The translations under genes and the position numbers were made by a program. Shown piece by piece: positions 44,877-55,316 of a DNA stretch of 64,000 bases. The stretch is from Gnetum montanum (Eukaryota > Streptophyta > Gnetopsida > Gnetales > Gnetaceae): the NCBI GenBank assembly GCA_015680685.1, contig MNCI01000627.1, forward strand, positions 458,834 to 522,833, written 5' to 3'. The notes beneath the pieces were generated by a model. The model worked only from the letters and a program-made list of their open reading frames with translations. It had not been told where the DNA came from and ran no database searches. Each line of letters begins with the position of its first letter. The first letter of the stretch is position 1.

Positions 44877-45685
44877 TGATGAGTGGCGAGGTACCCCTAC
44901 ACTCAACCATACGAATACTATCGTTACATGCACGATTCGGTCAAACTCCATAAACTAAGTGCCTACACACCTTATGGAACACTTAAGGTTAATCAATCAT
45001 TGTCCTCCCAAGCTTACTTGTATTTGTCACAATTGTATGGTTAAGTAAGCTTGAGGCATGTGATTTTTATATCTTTTATGTTTAATCGCCTATGCTAAGA
45101 GAGAGAAGGGTGAAGAGACTAATTAACTAACTTTAACTAACTAAGCCCTAATTAACCTAGCATCAGTATCCATTCTGACTTGCTGTTTCACACCCTGAAC
45201 CAATGCAATGCTACTAGGTTACCAAACACTATTCGTTACTGGGATTACCAAGTGTAACACACGTGCTCGAAGTGATCGTACTGAATGCACTTAACTATGA
45301 GAGTTGAGGGTTGAGAGAGATTAAGTCCTTAAGAAAGCAATTAAACACTTAAAAATAAATAACAATAATTAAAATCCTATTTAGCTTAGTCCATGCACTG
45401 CAAGGTTTATCCAAGAGTTCTTCTTTATTGCCGTACACAATTGTGTTCTCAAGTACAAAATTGCTCGAATAAAGATCCGTTCACTTTGGGACTCCTACTG
45501 TAGGCACATGGAAATTATTCTAACTCTAGAATGGAAAAATGGAAAGAGTTTGGCTAAGGTCTAGATCTAGATGGAGAAATAAGGGAGAGCCACCTCTTAT
45601 TTATAGAAATGGTGGCACGTCGCGATATCGCGTACAATACATCGCGTACACAATATCGTGGCCCATGCGATATCGTGTCCCATCA
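44877..45685 (-). repeat. 5' LTR of copy C (complete)
   Basis: 809 bp; on the minus strand it starts TGATGGGACACGATATCGC at 45685 and ends CTCGCCACTCATCA at 44877. It aligns throughout with 3507-4310 and 20915-21664. The element entered a LINE fragment: the LINE frame GCPISPTLFGIV is cut at 45686. Confidence 0.88.
45598..45685 (-). promoter_or_regulatory. LTR promoter of copy C: TATA box with CGATATCG palindromes
   Basis: TATAAATA at 45598-45605 (minus). The 80 bp between it and the LTR start consist almost entirely of GCGATATCG, GTACGCGAT and ACACGATATCG words, as in 3531-3620 and 15497-15568. Confidence 0.65.
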
Positions 45686-46126
45686 ATAACAATGCCAAAT
45701 AATGTTGGTGAAATGGGACAACCTTGCTTTGCTCCTATATTGTTGTAAAATTGACATGTTTATGTAGTTTCATCATCTTCTAACTCAAAAATCATTTCAT
45801 TATATAAATTTTGAATGATAGTGAGTAAACTAGAATTAACATTAAATTTGAGCTTTATAATTGTTATCCCACAATAAACTAAAATGTTTTGGTAAAATAA
45901 ATAAAGTAATAAAAGTTTCACCTTGTTTATTCTTTGCTTGTTCAATGCAATATTTGAAAGTAACCACATGATCTAGTGTAAAATGCTTTTTTTTTCCAAA
46001 CCTTTCTTGTAAAACTACATGTAAATTATTTCCTTCTACCCAAGATCCTAATTTTTTCTTTAAATTGGTACCTATCAATTTTGCTAACATGTTGATGATG
46101 ATGATCAAGTGTAATTTGTACAATTA
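45686..46126 (-). pseudogene. LINE reverse transcriptase fragment, minus strand
   Basis: Minus strand frames give LAKLIGTNLKKKLGSWVEGN and LDHVVTFKYCIEQAKNKQGE, then after a frameshift LYNEMIFEL and GAKQGCPISPTLFG, the segment between motifs 2 and 4 of non-LTR retrotransposon reverse transcriptase (GxKQGCPLSPxLF). It is truncated at 45686 by the LTR element. Frameshifts and stops show that it is dead. AT-rich codon use differs from the gypsy elements. Confidence 0.75.
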
Positions 46127-46130
46127 TTGA

Positions 46131-46900
46131 ATGATTGTTATTAGTAATATTTTTACTAAGTTGTTGGGCACTCTACTAGAAAAGAGAATTAGTTTTTTGG
46201 CTGAAGGTAACCATGTTAGGGCAAGATGTCAATTAGGTTTCAAACAAAATCTCTCTACTATTGATTACTTAGTTACTCTTGGACATTGCATGGAGTTTGC
46301 AAAAATACCTAATAAAAAAGTTTTTGTTTGTTTTATTGATTTTGCAAAAGCATATGATTCAATGATCCATACAGAACTCTAGATGTGCTTGCATAAAATT
46401 TGCATTTCTTCTCATTTGATTACAACAACTCAAAGATTGTATGAGAAAGTGATTATTGAAATTACATATAGTAATTCAGAGAAAAATTTCAATTCCAAAG
46501 CAAAATTGGGGTTAAGCAAGGTTATCCATTTTTTCCAACTCTCTTTAGTCTTTTTATTGATGAAATGCAAGAATGGTTTTGTAATAGGCAAGATAGTCAT
46601 GCTATCTAAATTGAATCCCAAGTAGTGGATCTTCTTTTATATGTAGATGATCCTGTCTTGATCTACACTACTGCAAAAGATCTGCAAAATATGTTGCAAA
46701 TTTTAGAAAATTATTGACATTCATATGGTTTTCAAGTGAATGTAGATAAACCCAAATTGATGATCTAGGGTATAATAAATACTATTATAACTTCTATTTT
46801 AGAGGTACCAATGTGCAAATAGTAGATTTTTTTAAATATATGAGGCTCATTCATATGAACAATTACATGTGGGGAAAATGCATCAACAAAAACATAGTAG
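46131..46900 (+). pseudogene. LINE reverse transcriptase fragment, plus strand
   Basis: Reads FTKLLGTLLEKRISFLAEGN, CQLGFKQNLSTIDYLVTLGH, VFVCFIDFAKAYDSM, then TTTQRLYEKVIIEI and, beyond frame breaks, LLYVDDPVLIYTTAKDLQNM and VNVDKPKLMI, the order of LINE reverse transcriptase motifs including the catalytic (F/Y)xDD box (here YVDD). It starts five bases after the opposite-strand LINE fragment and covers the same part of the protein, but the two are only distantly similar. It is interrupted by several stops. Confidence 0.85.
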
Positions 46901-47740
46901 GAGGTTTCAAGGCTGTGTATCCAAGGGAGGAGTTCATTCATGGCATTTTTTTCTAATTTCTAAGAAGCTACCTAACTTTAGGCATGGGTAACATGTTTTT
47001 CTAGTGAGACCCCCAAAAATTTATTCTGAGCTATTTTATTTTTATCTATGTCAACCTTTCCAATGACATGGTAAGGCAACACTTATTTTACTCTTACTCC
47101 CATTGTTCATTAGATCTACAAGGATATAATACAACTTTAGCAACATGATAGAACTAATAGAAGTAATTCAAGAAAGTCCACAAGTCCCCTTGATGTCACA
47201 CCATGTACATTCCCTCTTAGTTCTTCATGTTTCTATCTAGGCATAATGATCACAAGCTTATTCTTAGTTGTATAATGGAAAAGAAAATCATTATGGCCAT
47301 GGTAAGAACATCTTATTAATTGAATGAATGGATGGATGGTGTGGGCTCATTGTTCAAATAATTAGTCCCTTATGACTTGAAAACATAAAGAAATTTTCAC
47401 CTTATTGGACTACATCTTGCCTTATTCTTAGTATGTTTTATTAACAATCAAAAATTATTTACAAAAGAAATGACAACAAAGTAGGAAAAAGATAGTAAAA
47501 ACTGAAAAAAGATGTAAAGAATGAAAAATTATTAAAGAATTGAAAAATGTGAAAGAATTTAAAAAATGTAAGAAATCGAAAAGTATAAAAGAATGGGAAG
47601 AATTGTATCAAAGAATGTAAAAGAGTGAAAATAATTGTAAAATAAATAATGGAAAATCACTTATTAATTTTAGAATCAAAGGAAGGCATCTCCCCCATTA
47701 TTGAACTCATGGGTGAGTGTTTGGAAAATGCTCCCTAGGT
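46901..47740 (-). mobile_element. Old, diverged family-1 3' region
   Basis: The phrases CCCCTTGATGTCACACC (47184), GGATGGTGTGGGCTCATTG (47334) and CATCTCCCCCATTATTGAAC (47688) line up in order with the minus strand 3' region at 16.9-17.5 kb. The 60-residue frame is not preserved. A run of AAAGAATTGAAAAATG-type repeats fills 47500-47650. Confidence 0.5.
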
Positions 47741-48690
47741 CTCTTGGATCATACACTGTAAGTGGTTCACTTACCATCTTTATTGATTTGAATTTTCTAT
47801 TATTATCCCACGTGATCTTGATGGTAGTTGAGTTTTTATCATCTAAGTCCTTGTTTTCTTTCCCTTTTTATGTATAATTATGATTTATTAGTTTCATTTT
47901 TTGGGTTTTTAGTTGAAGTCATTATCTTAGAGTGGGAATTAATTAGTGCATATTTTGGATGATTGAAGGTTCTTAGTTGTTGGTCACAAAGTGTATTTTG
48001 ATTTGGTGGCCCTTGCTCTTTCTTTTGATCACACTTTTTTTTTCACTATTGTTGTGGATTGGTATGGTAACTATGTTGACATTCTGAAGGGTTGATCTAC
48101 ATTTGCATCCTTTACTTTCAGTAGTAATGCATGGAATTCGTTGTGTGTGCATGGCTCTATGTATGTATTCCTTAGAGATCTCAATAAATAGATCTCTCAT
48201 ACTTAGCTTAACATCAATTATGCTAAGCCATGCTCTCTCCATGATAATTGGAAATTTCTTATTAACATTTTTCATATTGATTACCAAAAAGTCTACTAGA
48301 TAAGACCACCCATTGATAGTGGTCACTACATCATCTATCTATCCTAAAGGAATGATGATAGACTAATCTGCAAGCTCCAACATGATGTTGCACTCTTTTA
48401 GTGGTGGTAGGTTCCATTTTTTATATGTTTTGATCCAGTTAGTGATTATTTCTGTAAGAATGATAGTCTGAATGCTTATGTTTGGAGATAATGGAAGCTT
48501 GTTGTTGGTAAGAGAATCTGTTATAGGAAAAGTTTGTCTCAATGAAGTTCTAACTCTACCAACCTTTTCAAGACTTGTCCTAAAGAAAGGATGTTTCTTT
48601 GTTTGGCCCTTAGTGTTGCTAGTAAGTGTTTATGCATAAATTTTGGTCACACTAACACTGGAAAAGGAAACTCATTTTAGGAGACTATTG
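47741..48690 (-). pseudogene. Diverged family-1 protease remnant
   Basis: 47973-48326 reads INGWSYLVDFLVINMKNVNK, FPIIMERAWLSIIDVKLSM and FIEISKEYIHR, the C-terminal half of the family-1 protease (GWxYxxDFLVI...IIMGRAWL...EISKE). Upstream, to 48695, more eroded codons match SIIIPLG and the Asn/Lys-rich linker. The active-site region is unreadable. It is interrupted at 48695 by the next LTR. Confidence 0.7.
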
Positions 48691-48695
48691 CCTAG

Positions 48696-50192
48696 TGATG
48701 AGTGGTGAGATACCCCTACACTGAACCATACGAATATGAGCGTAGCACGCATGATCCGGTCGAACTCCATAGACTAAATGCCTACACGCCCCATGGAACA
48801 CTTAGGGTTAATTATTCGTTGTCTTCCCAGACTTACTTGTAGTTGTCACGGTGTATGGTTAAGCAAGTCTGAGGTATATGATTTTTATGGTTTTTATGTT
48901 TTATGTCTTCTACGCCCCATGGAACTCTAACTAATGCACTAAGTCTAAATTACCTAGCATCAGCATCCGTTCCCACTTACTGTACATACCCTGAACCTAT
49001 GTAACCATGGCTACCAAACGCTAATCATTACTGGGATCACCACGTGTAACGCACATGCTCGAAGTGGTCGTACTGAGGCACTTAACTAGCCTAAGCGTGA
49101 TAAGAATCTGTTTCTTGACTATCCGTACACATTTGTAAATGCTCGTAATCAAGTTGTACTCATCTCGCGTTACTAGGAGATAAGGGTGAGAGAGAATCTA
49201 ATCACGATGAGCATCCGTTCCTTGATTATCTGTACACATCCGTAAATGCTCGTAATCAAGTCGTACTCATTCTGCACTACTGCAGGTAATAAATAACATG
49301 TAATAAAATCCTATTCCATGCACTGCTGGGTAGGAAGACTGTGATCACCACGAGAGAGGGAAAGAGAGAGAAAGAGAAAGAGAGAGACTACCCACTACAG
49401 TCCACAAAAGGTAACAACTACAGTTCTCAAAGTCTATCATCGTTTTCCACCTTTTGTGCATCGTCGTAGAGAGGAAGATCGTTCACCCATGTCTACACCA
49501 TCGTGACAAGCTCCTACCGTCACCAAGAAGACCTACAAGGATCCAATTTTGAGCTGCTGGCTCCTGCCTTGGACCCTTCTCAAAGATCAACTAGAAGCCT
49601 ATAAAGAAAAGAAAAGAAAAGAGGAAACTACTACTTAGTGGAGAGGAAGTTGCCCCTTTAGACTGATAGCCAAAGCCTGTTTTTGGGACCTCTCCTCTCC
49701 ATGATCTCTCTAGAGCCCCCCTCTAGACTCCATTTTATAGCTGCTGCGACCATCCATAATGATGTCTATGTTTCATGTAACAGCTACAAAAATCACTACC
49801 ACTTCTGATGTAATAAAGTCCATATTCTCCAATTAAGTGCCTACTTATGTTTATAACTTCCAAAATGTCTACCACTAATGACCATAACCGCCATCATTAA
49901 TGACCATAATCGTTGTAACTTCTAAAATGTTTGCCACTAATGACTGTAACCGCCATCATTAATGATTGTAACTGCCATCATTAATTACTATAATTACCAT
50001 CATTAATGACTGTAATCATCATAATTTCTGAAACATTTGCTACTAATGACCATAACCACCATCATTAATGACCACCATCTAATAGTTTAAATTCCCACTA
50101 CTCACATGATTTTTATTGTGGTTATTAGGGGAGAGAAAAAGAAATGTTGATAATCATGGCCCCATGCAAGCATGGGAGTGTTGAAATCAACA
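48696..50192 (-). repeat. LTR of a divergent family-1 subfamily, 1.5 kb
   Basis: On the minus strand it starts TGTTGATTTCAACACTCCC at 50192 and ends CACCACTCATCA at 48696. The last 450 bp match the other family-1 LTRs moderately; the first 1 kb is different. The TATA box TATAAAAT is at 49732-49739. U3 contains the 22-bp tandem repeat described separately. It is preceded by a polypurine tract, hence a 3' LTR. Confidence 0.75.
49875..50083 (-). repeat. 22-bp tandem repeats in U3
   Basis: Units of the type CATCATTAATGACTGTAACCGC, about eight copies with variants and interspersed TTCTAAAATGTTTGCCACTA. Tandem words of this sort in U3 are common retroelement enhancer architecture; function here is inference. 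Confidence 0.7.
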
Positions 50193-50210
50193 CTTAGCCC
50201 CCAAACTTTA
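50193..50210 (-). other. Polypurine tract before the 1.5-kb LTR
   Basis: Minus strand TAAAGTTTGGGGGCTAAG ends where the LTR begins (TGTTGATTTC). Confidence 0.65.
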
Positions 50211-51360
50211 ATTGCATGCAAGTGCAAGGAACAAGACCACAGAAATTTTCAAAGGAGATGCAATATGTAGAGAATCAGAAACATCACAAAATAAGTAAAT
50301 GGAAACTTCAAAGTAAACCATATTAAACTAAACATGATTAAAATAACCAAATAATCAAAAGAGAACTAGATGTGGGCCACCCAAACCACACCATCTTATT
50401 TAATCAAACTCTAAATATATAATTTATTATTTTAAAAGCATATATCTATATATAATTAAAATATAATTATGATTTATTTCCTAGTCTTCTTACAAAGTAA
50501 AAGTCGATAGCATGCAGACTACTTTGAGCACAAGACCCATACTAAACTTCATGAGGAGGATATGCTCATATTAGATCATGGCTTGTTACAACTTTTCGAT
50601 TTTTCCTTGGAACTCTTTTTTTTAGGAAACTTTGCGCATGGTGTACTTTATTCTTAAGGTAGGAATTCCAACATGAGTCTGGCCAATTAGCTACACTGCC
50701 AATGAATACGGTCCTCATTCCTTTTTTTTTTCTTTTTGAGGAAACTTTGCCCATGGTGTAGTTCAACCCTTGTGTATGTGCCTTTAATTGTGATTTGATA
50801 GCATCATAGCAGGTCTCTTGGGTGGCTAAAGGTTCTCAAGTGGAGATGAACACACTTCACCCTATTGTTCATAGGGTAACCATGGATCATCACACTTGAG
50901 GGCTAGGGCTTATGAGAGGGAAAATGGGGTTTTCCAAGGTCACCTAGTGATTATGGCTCACCATTCTCCAACATCACCTATCCTACATTCACATGATCAT
51001 TATGATTACATGATAAGTTAGCACCAATCTCATGCTCCATAATCCAACATAACTTTAGAAACTAAAACCTTGAAAAAGACTAGAAAGAATCAAAGCATTA
51101 TTGAAATATATAATATAAAAGAGATTTTATGTAATAGTACTAGAAAATATTATATAAAGAATTATACGCACATTATTTTTAGATGGTGTTCTGATGACCT
51201 AATTCCTAGTAACTCAAAAGACCATAATGATTATTAAACTCATATGCAAAGAAAAAATCAAAACAATATGCCAAGAAAGAAATGATGGAAGTGTAAAGAA
51301 AATATGCAAATGCAACTATATACAAATGAAATGCATGACGAAGAGGAAGAAAACATGCAA
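50211..51360 (-). mobile_element. 3' non-coding region of copy D
   Basis: AT-rich, no supported protein. An imperfect direct repeat AGGAAACTTTGCGCATGGTGTA occurs near 50623 and 50738. It is bounded by the integrase remnant and the polypurine tract. Confidence 0.5.
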
Positions 51361-54300
51361 CTAAGAATCTACTAGGTGTCCACATGGGGCACCTGAGTAG
51401 AAATGCTTTGGATGGAATGCATTAAAATTTCTAGGTAACTTATGTCCTTGCACATCAGCAACCTTGTACATATTGGGGCCAATGATGTCTTTAATTCAAA
51501 ATGGGCCTAACCACATTCTCGATCTTTCTGAATGTGTTTTTCTTTGATATTTCCAAGGAAAACTTGCAGATTCCTAAGCATGCGTCAACTGTGCTTAGCC
51601 ATGCTCTTCCCATTATGATTGGAAAGTTACCCTTACCATTGTTCACCTGAATCACTAGGAAATCACCTGGGTACGACCATCCACAAAAAGTACTAACAAT
51701 GTCCTCCACTAGTCCCAATGGGATAGTGATGGATTGGTCGACCAACTCTAAGTGAATGTTGCTCTTTTTCAATGGAGGCAAGTTCCAGGCCTTGTACATT
51801 TCTTGAGAAATCAAGTTGACACCGAAACCTGAATTCAAAAGAGCCTTGCATGGCACATTTCCAATGATTTGTAAGTATATTAGAGGACTCCCAAGATCAG
51901 AGAATTTCTTGGAAAGGACGCTAGCTTTGATCCAATAGGTGATGGCATGTGTTAGCATGACTATATCCGTTAAGTGTGGTGATTGAGTTGAAGGAGGCTT
52001 CGAAGTTTTGATTGATACTGAGGTATCTAAGGAATTAGCCACTTGTGATTGCAAGGGCTTGATTGGTCTATTGGTTCTAAACAAAGGTTTTTTCTTCATG
52101 TGGTTGTTGGAACCAACAGTAGGTTGAGAGTTAACAAGCCTTGTGGCATTATGTTGTTGTGGCTGGGTAAGGATTTTACCCTACATAGCTGGAGCATGTG
52201 GTAGTGGAGCTATTGGTGGAAGAGATGTAGTCGGATGAGAAGGATGATATGCTTGTGGAATATCACCCCTAGACAAGGGAGTCCCATAATACTTGCAGGC
52301 TTGATAGTGAGGTTGAGGAGTGATGTGACCAGTAGAGTCACGTGGGGAGATTGGCTACTACACGTAATATCCATACGGGTTAGGTTGCTAGTAAGGATAC
52401 TGTTACCTTAGTGGTGGCATTACCCATGATTGTGGGTGCTACCACTATTGATATTGCTCAATCAGTTGTGGTGGAGTTCCACTTGGATAATACGTTAAGG
52501 GTTGATGGAACTATCTTGGGTTACCTTGGGGGTAAGGTAACCTTCGAGGTGCTTGCCGTTTGTTCAATCGTGGGTCAAGTGCATACACCCCAGACTCTTG
52601 TAGATGTGAGATTACAAGGCAACATCCCTTACCCTTACTACATGCATGTTTAGCTTCTCTCTTTTTTTTTCTTTTTTATTTTTTTTTCACGATTACTACC
52701 TTGCTCTCTAGACTCCTCTACTATTTTAAGAATAGATTGAAATCTATTGTCTAGGGAATCCCACATTTGATCTACCTTTGTCGATACTTCTGATGTCAAC
52801 TTTTGGATAGGCAAAGTTTTCCTATTCACCATCTCTTCGAGTGGTGACTCTTCTTCATCCTCACAAAATCTTACTCCCCTCTTCCAAAGGGAAGGATCTC
52901 AGTTATACTCTTCTACACTTTCTCTCTTTCATAGCTCACCTTCTTCCGTAGAAACTTACTCCAATAGTCTTTGAATTTGATGGGACCTAAGCTCAAATAG
53001 TCTTCCTTAGGCATAAGTCCCCAAGGGTTCTTCTCATTTCATGCCTAAGCCCATCCATGAGATGACATAGTTGATCCCTTTGCGAATAACGATGGCTAGG
53101 ACAACGGTGTAATAGTGCATAATATCAGCCCATGGCAACATCCAAGGGTTCATGGCCTCCTTGTTTCTAGCCTTGGATTTTCTTTCACAAGTTAGACACT
53201 TGGGAGTATGTTTGATACTTGTCATTAAATAGTTCTAACATAGTACTCCACCTATGAATGGATTCCAATTCTAAAGACCGATACTAGCTTTCCGCTTCTT
53301 TAACTAGTGTCCTTGGAAACAACTTAAGTGTTTGCCATTCATTCTCTATATTTTGTAAGCCACATGCATCATGGAATGCCTGTAAGTGATTTTGAGGTTC
53401 AGCGTTGTATTCCCTTCAAATCGTGGGATATTGTTCATATCTAATCTCTTGATCCTACTATCTTTTTGGTGCCTTGTTGGAATTCTAATAGCCTTAATTT
53501 TGTCCAACATACCTCGAGTAGCAAGTAGGGGTTCATCATTATCGTCTCATCCATGACGTCTATGATGCCTACATTGTTCCCTACTCTCCCTTATTCTATG
53601 TCGTGACTCTCTAGAGTGTCCTCATCCCCTTTCCTAGCTGTTTCGTCTATGATTTCCACTTTGCCTACCTTTATCCCCATGGTCTTTTTCTTAATGACTG
53701 TGTCTGGACACTGAAGGAGAGGATGAAGGAGATGATGAAGGTGAAGAAGAAGGATAACTATAACCATGATGGTGTCTACCACCTTCTCTTCGATGATCTC
53801 GGCCTTGATCATGATTGTGATCAAAATGTCCATCTTTATCATGTGTTCGTGTTCCTTTTTTGGACCCTTTGTGCCCATGGGTATCAGAACTTGGGTTATG
53901 AATCGGGGACTGAAGGTTCTGCTACAAAAAATTTTGGCCTAAGTCAAGGGAAGGAACATCATTGTGTGGATGACTGCCTAAAGCAGGTTCACCACCCTCA
54001 TTTTCGCTTAAGACATGTGGGACATCCTGTGACCACTTATCCTTCAAAGACTTATGATGTCTCTCCTGTTGTAAATCCCGTTGATGTTATGCCTCTATGG
54101 AATGGTATTCTCTTGAGTCATGTTCTTACACAACGTATTCTACATGTAAGTGTGGCATGCCAATTCATGTGAGAACACGAAGAAGCATGCTTGGGACTGA
54201 ACGAGCAGGAGGTAACACTATGTTACCTTCTAAGTCTCACCAACGCAATTGTTCATCTTGATGGAGAATAAAGGTGAAGTCTAGTATATACTCATCAGGA

Positions 54301-54422
54301 TGAATATATACCACTCAAACTTGTTGAGGGACTGGCGGATCAACGTCATGTGTATTACGCTGCCAGTTGTTTCCTGTTTCAGACCTAGGCGGTGAGGCGC
54401 TTTCATACGAAGAAGGAGACAT
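51361..54422 (-). pseudogene. gag-protease of copy D, fused to an integrase C-terminal remnant
   Basis: ATG at 54422 (MSPSSYESASPPR). The gag core is recognisable at 52600-53300 with many stops. The linker and protease are open over 51491-52099: KKPLFRTNRPIKP, ALLNSGFGVNLIS (active Asp to Asn), WSYPGDFLVIQVNNGKGNF, IIMGRAWLSTVDACLGI. After EISKKNTFRKIE the frame slips into RMWLGPF, then DIIGPNMYKVADVQGHKLPR and NFNAFHPKHFYS (about 51365-51515), which has the pattern of the last 50 residues of a Ty3/gypsy integrase (GPY...L.dxxG..LPRxxNxxHLKxYY). Reverse transcriptase, RNase H and the integrase core are absent between them. The zinc knuckle is not legible. Confidence 0.75.
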
Positions 54423-54539
54423 ACTTGTCTATTTAGTATGTAATGTATTATTCTTGATTATTTTCTTAATCAACCCTAAGGGTTCGTCCCAATGACGTGA
54501 ATGATTTCCTAAGTTCTAATTAGTGCACAAACAACTAAG

Positions 54540-54557
54540 TCCCCAGCAACAACACCA
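54540..54557 (-). other. Primer-binding site of copy D, tRNA-Asp type
   Basis: TGGTGTTGTTGCTGGGGA on the minus strand, two bases from the LTR end; three transitions from the tRNA-Asp complement. Confidence 0.75.
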
Positions 54558-54558
54558 A

Positions 54559-55316
54559 TGATGAGTAGTGGTGTACCCCTATGCTCAACCATACGAATAC
54601 GAGCATTTCGAGCACGATCTAGTCAAATTCCAAGGACTAAGTGCTTATGCGCCCTTGTGGAACAAGGATAGGTTGGTTGATCGTTGTCTTCCCAAGCTTA
54701 CCTGTATGTCATGATTGTATGGTTAAGTAAGCTTGAGGCATATGATTTTGATAACTTTTATGTTTTTATGTCCTATGCTAGTAGGGAAGGAGAGAGGTAA
54801 CTAAGTGATTAATTTAACTTAACTACTCATTTACTAAGTTCTAACTAATCCTAACACCAACATCCGTTCCCACTTACCGTACACATCCTGAACCAGTGTA
54901 ACACTNNNNNNNNNNNNNNNNNNNNNNNNNNNNNNNNNNNNNNNNNNNNNNNNNNNNNNNNNNNCGTACAAAAGATGTGCTCAGGTACACAATGCTTGAA
55001 TAAAGATCCCTCCACACTTAGACCTCCTGCTATGAGCACTTGGAAAATACTCTAACTTTCAAACAGACTATAAGAGTTTCACTACTTGACTGCTAAAAGA
55101 CTTTTTTCCAATTGTGCGCCTAGGAATTGTATTTATATACTTGGGAGCAACTACTCTAATAATTAAATTAACTGCTCTAATAATTAAAATAACTACTAAA
55201 GTAACCGCTAGAGTAACCACTCTAATAATTAGAATAACTACTAGAGTAACCACTAGAGTAACCGCTAGAGTAACCACTCTAATAATTAGAGTAACTACTC
55301 TCATCACATGGCAACA
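54559..55316 (-). repeat. 5' LTR of copy D, with assembly gap
   Basis: Ends on the minus strand at 54559 (ACTACTCATCA). The start is either TGATGAGAGTAG at 55306 or TGTTGCCATG at 55316; the latter fits the TGTTG start of the LTR at 50192. The TATA box TATATAAA is at 55132-55139. U3 is filled by tandem words GAGTAACC(A/G)CTA and CTCTAATAATTA (55150-55305). It is about half the length of the LTR at 48696-50192 and only moderately similar, so the two may not be a pair. Confidence 0.7.
54906..54964. other. Run of 59 N (assembly gap)
   Basis: Undetermined bases within the LTR of copy D; the true gap length is unknown. Confidence 0.99.

Noticed and set aside
49840-50100. Regularly spaced repeats resembling a CRISPR array
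   Set aside because: Units are contiguous and degenerate without unique spacers, the DNA is plant nuclear, and the repeats lie in an LTR U3.
54851-55039. Frame containing a run of unknown residues
   Set aside because: It crosses the N gap within an LTR.
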